A stretch of DNA of 64,000 nt from Streptomyces natalensis ATCC 27448 (lineage in GTDB: Bacteria > Actinomycetota > Actinomycetes > Streptomycetales > Streptomycetaceae), in contig NZ_JRKI01000018.1 of the NCBI RefSeq assembly GCF_000935125.1, positions 248,001 to 312,000 on the forward strand. The letters run 5' to 3'. A program made the translations under genes and the position numbers. Within the stretch, counting starts at the first letter, position 1. Each line of letters begins with the position of its first letter. This document shows positions 60,497-64,000 of this stretch, one piece after another. The notes under the pieces were generated by a model. The model had not been told where the DNA came from, searched no databases, and was given only the letters and a program-made list of their open reading frames with translations.

Positions 60497-62158
60497 TCAG
60501 AGGCCGACACCCGGTGCTTCGAACGTCGGCGCATGACGCACCGGGTGCGCCTGCTCGAAACCGTGCGCGAGGCGGATCAGTGTCGGTTCGCTCCAGGCGG
60601 TGCCGGTGAAGGTGATACCGACCGGCAGGCCGTGCACGAACCCGGCCGGCACGCTGATGGCCGCATAACCGGCGTAGCCCACCGGGATCGCGCTGCCCAT
60701 GATCTGCGGATCGCCGTTGATCAGGTCGATCTTCCAGGTGGGCGCGCCGGTCGGCATCATCAGGGCCTCCACCCGGTGCTTCTTCAGCGCCGCGTCGATC
60801 CCCTCGTCCCGGGCGACCCGGCGCACCGTGGCCACCGCCTTCTTGTAGTCCGCGTCCGAGGTGCCCGCGTAATCGGCAATGGTCTGGAGCACGTTCTGGT
60901 CGAAGTACTCCAGCTCGGTGCTTGCGTGCTGCTTGTTGTACGCGATGAGCTCGGCCACGCTGCGCGGGTGGTCGCCCGGCGTCCGGGCGAGGTAGGACTC
61001 GATGTCGTGCTTCATCTCGGTGATCTGGACGGTGAAGGCGGCGTCCAGATCCGACATCATCTTCTGCGCGGTGGGGATGTTGGCGTTGTCGACGAGCACC
61101 GCGCCGGCCTTCCGCAGCACCTCCATGGCCTCCTCCGCGACGGCGTCCGCGTGCGCGCTGTAGCCGGCGAACACCTCCCGGACGATGCCGATCCGGGCGC
61201 CCTTGAGCCCGCCGGGCTTGAGGAAGGGGGTGTAGTCGTGGTGGAACTTGCCCGCGCTGGCCGCGGTGGCCGTGTCGGTGGGGTCCACACCCGTCAGCAC
61301 GCCGAGCAGCAGGGCGGCGTCCGCCACCGTGCGGCAGATCGGGCCGATGGTGTCGAAGCTGCGGGCACCGGGGAACATCCCGGTGCGGCTGGTGAGTCCG
61401 GTCGTGGGCCGGATACCGACCACGCTGTTGGCGCCCGACGGGCCCAGGATGGACCCGATCGTCTCGGTCCCGATGGCACCCGCGCACAGCCCGGCCGCGG
61501 TGGCCGCCGCCGGGCCCGCACTGGAGCCGTTGGGCGAGCGGTCCAGCTTGTACGGGTTACGGGTCTGGCCGCCCCGCTGGCTGTAGCCGCTCGACGAGCT
61601 GACCAGCGACGTCAGATTCGCCTTGCCCAGCGGGATGGCACCGGCCGCGCGCAGCCGGGCCACCGCGGTGGCGTCATGCGCCGGACGGACGCCCATCAGC
61701 CCGTGCATGCCGTTGCTGCTGTGCATCTTGTCCGCGGTGCCGATGTTGTCCTTGATCAGCAGCGGAATGCCGTGCAGCGGACCGCGCAGCTTGCCCCTGC
61801 GGCGCTCGTCGTCGCGCTGCGCGGCCAGCTTCAGCGCGTCCGGGTTCGTCTCCAGGACGGCGTGCAGCGCGGGCCCGTGGAGATTCAGCCGGTCGATGCG
61901 GTCCAGATAGAACCGGGTGAGCTCGACCGAGGTGAGCTTCCCGGTGGCCAACTGCTTGAGCAGATCGGTGATGCTGGTGTCTTCCAGGCCGCTGCTCGAG
62001 GAGAGCAGCGACATCGTGGGCGCGGCCCGGTCGGGCACCACGGCGCCCGCACGCGGCATGCCCAGACCCAGCATCGCGGGGGCGGCCACCGCCGCTCCCA
62101 GTCCCAGCAGTCGGCGGCGGTGTATCTCAGGTATGTCGGAAAGGCGTTTCCCGGCCAT
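60497..62158 (-). CDS. Secreted amidase-signature enzyme
   Basis: The 553-residue protein begins with a Tat-type signal (RRRLLGLGAAVAAPAMLGLG, cleavage near PRAGA) and then has the amidase signature fold. The catalytic Lys is in GIPLLIKDNIG, the cis-Ser in RSPNGSSAGPAAATAAGL, and the nucleophile Ser in GTETIGSILGPSGANS. The family hydrolyses amides; homologues in peptide clusters remove acyl caps. It is divergent from nothing and follows the ABC genes by 142 bp on the same strand as the NRPS. Extracellular removal of an acyl or glutamyl group from a protected product is a reasonable role. Confidence 0.85.
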   Translation of the reverse strand: MAGKRLSDIPEIHRRRLLGLGAAVAAPAMLGLGMPRAGAVVPDRAAPTMSLLSSSSGLEDTSITDLLKQLATGKLTSVELTRFYLDRIDRLNLHGPALHAVLETNPDALKLAAQRDDERRRGKLRGPLHGIPLLIKDNIGTADKMHSSNGMHGLMGVRPAHDATAVARLRAAGAIPLGKANLTSLVSSSSGYSQRGGQTRNPYKLDRSPNGSSAGPAAATAAGLCAGAIGTETIGSILGPSGANSVVGIRPTTGLTSRTGMFPGARSFDTIGPICRTVADAALLLGVLTGVDPTDTATAASAGKFHHDYTPFLKPGGLKGARIGIVREVFAGYSAHADAVAEEAMEVLRKAGAVLVDNANIPTAQKMMSDLDAAFTVQITEMKHDIESYLARTPGDHPRSVAELIAYNKQHASTELEYFDQNVLQTIADYAGTSDADYKKAVATVRRVARDEGIDAALKKHRVEALMMPTGAPTWKIDLINGDPQIMGSAIPVGYAGYAAISVPAGFVHGLPVGITFTGTAWSEPTLIRLAHGFEQAHPVRHAPTFEAPGVGL

Positions 62159-62282
62159 CGTCTCGCTCTCTGAAGCACATCGAACAGTGACGGGCCAGAC
62201 CGTACGAGGCCGTAATTCTCTTTCGTTATCGGCAGCGTCAGCCGCGCGGCGGACCGCATGCTCGCGGCCACGCACGGCGGGC

Positions 62283-62349
62283 GCCGGGGTGCGGGTGGCA
62301 GGCGCCGGAGCCCGGGCGGCAGGCGCTGCTCCGCCACCCGGACCCCGGC
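62283..62349. terminator. Imperfect hairpin after the NRPS gene
   Basis: GCCGGGGTGCGGGTGGC (62283-62299) pairs with GCCACCCGGACCCCGGC (62333-62349) except for the central base pair. It lies 15 bp beyond the NRPS stop and can end that transcript. Confidence 0.55.
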
Positions 62350-62363
62350 CGCTACCGGGCGGC

Positions 62364-64000
62364 TCAGGCCGGGGTACGCCCCGTCAGGAGCCGCCCCCGG
62401 GCGTCCAGTTCCCGTATCCGCTCCGCCAGAACGGCACCCACCGCACGCAGCGGCTCGCCCTCCAGCAGATCGTCGTGCGGGCAGGCGATGCGGTGGTTCT
62501 CCACGCCGCCGGCGACGACCCGCTGCCATGCCTCGGGCATCGCACCGGGGTCCGTCCGCCCGACCGTCGTGGTGAACAGCACCATCTCGCCCTTGAACAC
62601 CCCCGGCATATAGCGGCTGTTGTTGCCGACACCGTTGACCATCGCATCGACGATCCGGGAGAGCTGCTCCTCGGTGAAGGTCCCGGGCAGCCCCGCCCGC
62701 AGCGAGTCGATCACCGTCGCCCGCTGCCGCGCCGCGTCCGGTACCGCACCGCCGTCCCCGCCCAGATCCGCATGGAACCGGGCGAGCACCTCGGCGTCAT
62801 CGAGCGCGACCGCCTCGACGTCACCTCCGGGGTACGCGTCCAGGACGACGAGCAGCTCCACCTCTTCGCCCAGCTCCTGGAGCCGGGTGGCGAGCGCATG
62901 CACGATATTGCCGCCCAGGGAGTACCCGAGCAGACGGTACGGACCGGCCGGCTGGACCCGCCGGATCTGCGCGGCGTAGTCCTCGACCATCTCCGCGAAG
63001 GTCCCCGGCAGGTCGCCCTCCCCGGTCAGCCCCCGGCTCTGGAGGCCGTAGACCGGCTGGTCCGCGTCCAGTTCGCCCAGCAGACCGGCATAGCACCAGC
63101 TCAGCGGGACGGACGGATGCGCGCAGAACAGCGGGGTGCCGGACCCGGACGTACGCAGCGGCAGCAGCACGCCCAGCCCGTCGTCCTCGCCCTGGTGCCC
63201 GGCGCCCGGGTCCGTCCGACCGGCCAGACCGGCGACGGTGGGCGCCCCGAACACCTCGCGCACACCGAGCTCGACGCCGAACTCCGCGCGGATCCGGCTG
63301 GTCAGCCGGGTCGCCAGCAGCGAATGGCCGCCCAGATCGAAGAAGTTGTCGTCGATCCCGACCCGTTCCACACCGAGGACCTCCGCGAAGATCCCGCACA
63401 GCGTCTCCTCGTGCGCGGTCCGCGGGCCCCTGCCACCGGCGCCACCGGGCAGCTGCGGAACGGGCAGCGCCGCCCGGTCCAGCTTGCTGTTCGGCGTCAG
63501 CGGCAGCGCCTCCAGGACGACGAACGCGGACGGCACCATGTACTCCGGCAGCAGCCCGGCCACCCGGGCGCGCAGCTCTGCCACGTCCGGCGCCGCGCCG
63601 TCCGCCCCGGCGGGCACGACATAGGCGACGATGCGCTGGTCGCCGGGCCGGTCCTCGCGCACGATCACCGCGACCTGATCGACCGCGGGCTGGGCGGCCA
63701 CCGCATTCTCGATCTCGCCCAGTTCGATGCGGTGGCCGCGCACCTTGACCTGATGGTCGACCCGGCCGAGGAACTCCACCTGCCCGTCGGCGCGCCGCCG
63801 TACGAGGTCACCGGTGCGGTACATCCGCCCGCCACCGGCACCGAACGGATCGGCGACGAAACGCCCGGCGGTCAGCGCGGCCCGGCCGAGATAGCCCCGG
63901 GCCAGCCCCGGACCGGTGATGTAGAGCTCACCGGGCACGCCCGTCGGCACCGGCTGAAGCGCCGGGTCCAGGACGTACATCCGGACGTTGAACACCGGCC
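62364..64000 (-). CDS. NRPS C-terminal part: A (end), T and thioesterase domains
   Basis: The gene enters the window from the right and ends here, so this is the end of the assembly line. The last part of an A domain shows [12 protein letters not shown] (A7), [15 protein letters not shown] (A8) and NSKLDRAAL (A10). The carrier serine is in [14 protein letters not shown]. The type I thioesterase shows [13 protein letters not shown] (Ser), LDAYPGG (Asp) and [11 protein letters not shown] (His). The thioesterase releases or cyclises the finished peptide. The substrate-specifying region of the A domain lies outside the window. Confidence 0.93.
   Translation of the reverse strand, partial: PVFNVRMYVLDPALQPVPTGVPGELYITGPGLARGYLGRAALTAGRFVADPFGAGGGRMYRTGDLVRRRADGQVEFLGRVDHQVKVRGHRIELGEIENAVAAQPAVDQVAVIVREDRPGDQRIVAYVVPAGADGAAPDVAELRARVAGLLPEYMVPSAFVVLEALPLTPNSKLDRAALPVPQLPGGAGGRGPRTAHEETLCGIFAEVLGVERVGIDDNFFDLGGHSLLATRLTSRIRAEFGVELGVREVFGAPTVAGLAGRTDPGAGHQGEDDGLGVLLPLRTSGSGTPLFCAHPSVPLSWCYAGLLGELDADQPVYGLQSRGLTGEGDLPGTFAEMVEDYAAQIRRVQPAGPYRLLGYSLGGNIVHALATRLQELGEEVELLVVLDAYPGGDVEAVALDDAEVLARFHADLGGDGGAVPDAARQRATVIDSLRAGLPGTFTEEQLSRIVDAMVNGVGNNSRYMPGVFKGEMVLFTTTVGRTDPGAMPEAWQRVVAGGVENHRIACPHDDLLEGEPLRAVGAVLAERIRELDARGRLLTGRTPA

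Noticed and set aside
62195..62240. CGATAA on the minus strand before the amidase gene as a SARP-type site
   Set aside because: A -10-like TACGGT is at the right distance, but the second box (GAGAAT) does not match, so it is too weak to claim.
1..64000. CRISPR array, rRNA genes or insertion sequence with intact transposase
   Set aside because: No spaced direct-repeat arrays, no rRNA sequence and no complete transposase were found.

Overview
The base composition (very high G+C, strong third-position GC bias, GTG starts, ATGA stop/start overlaps) and the gene content (SARP regulator, SpoIIE phosphatase, STAS protein, NRPS genes) point to a Streptomyces or close relative. Most of the window is one side of a large nonribosomal peptide cluster that runs off the right edge; ordinary genes sit inside it and an old mobile-element scar lies at the left end.

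Layout. 0-2.6 kb: a recombinase-like fragment, a WapI-type immunity gene, a tRNA 3' end, repeated CAGGGACTTT boxes, an excisionase gene without an intact integrase, and the last residues of a 3-hydroxyacyl-CoA dehydrogenase. 2.6-8.7 kb (+): an ATP-grasp/PLP-decarboxylase fusion, a transglutaminase-like protein, a urea transporter, an AhpD-like protein and an FMN hydroxyacid oxidase. 8.8-17.8 kb (-): a tight operon with a lysine/ornithine N-hydroxylase, separate cupin and methionyl-tRNA-synthetase-like genes, two FAD amine oxidases, a clavaminate-synthase-like dioxygenase, a formamidase-like enzyme, a small unknown protein and a TauE-type exporter. 19-24 kb: aminoadipate-pathway lysine catabolism genes with a LysR regulator. 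24-31 kb: general genes. 31-39 kb: trpC, trpD, trpG, trpE, a class II DAHP synthase, a YbaK-type deacylase and a MocR regulator. 39-46 kb (+): a stand-alone A-T NRPS protein, a SyrP-like hydroxylase, SbnB/SbnA-type diaminopropionate enzymes, an MbtH protein and a second clavaminate-synthase-like dioxygenase. 46-62 kb: an AfsR-type SARP, a small HTH protein, two ABC exporters, a two-component pair, an unknown protein plus methyltransferase, a membrane acyltransferase and a secreted amidase. 62.4-64 kb (-): the A-T-TE end of an NRPS continuing outside the window.

How it fits together. Cupin plus MetRS-like plus lysine N-hydroxylase plus FAD oxidase is the known recipe for joining N6-hydroxylysine to an amino acid through an N-N bond, so the product probably carries a hydrazine-derived unit together with 2,3-diaminopropionate, hydroxylated residues and a Trp- or anthranilate-derived part. 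Five promoters share an exact layout (CGATA box, 11-bp period, second box, then a TAGCGT-like -10 starting 16 bp after the second box starts). They precede the hydrazine operon, ybaK-trpC, the A-T NRPS operon, an ABC exporter and the unknown/methyltransferase pair. This looks like the SARP regulon and joins the two arms into one cluster. The overall plan (SARP, two-component system, trp supply, MbtH, AsnO-like hydroxylase) resembles calcium-dependent lipopeptide clusters, but the hydrazine cassette does not belong to that family. The final product cannot be named from this window.
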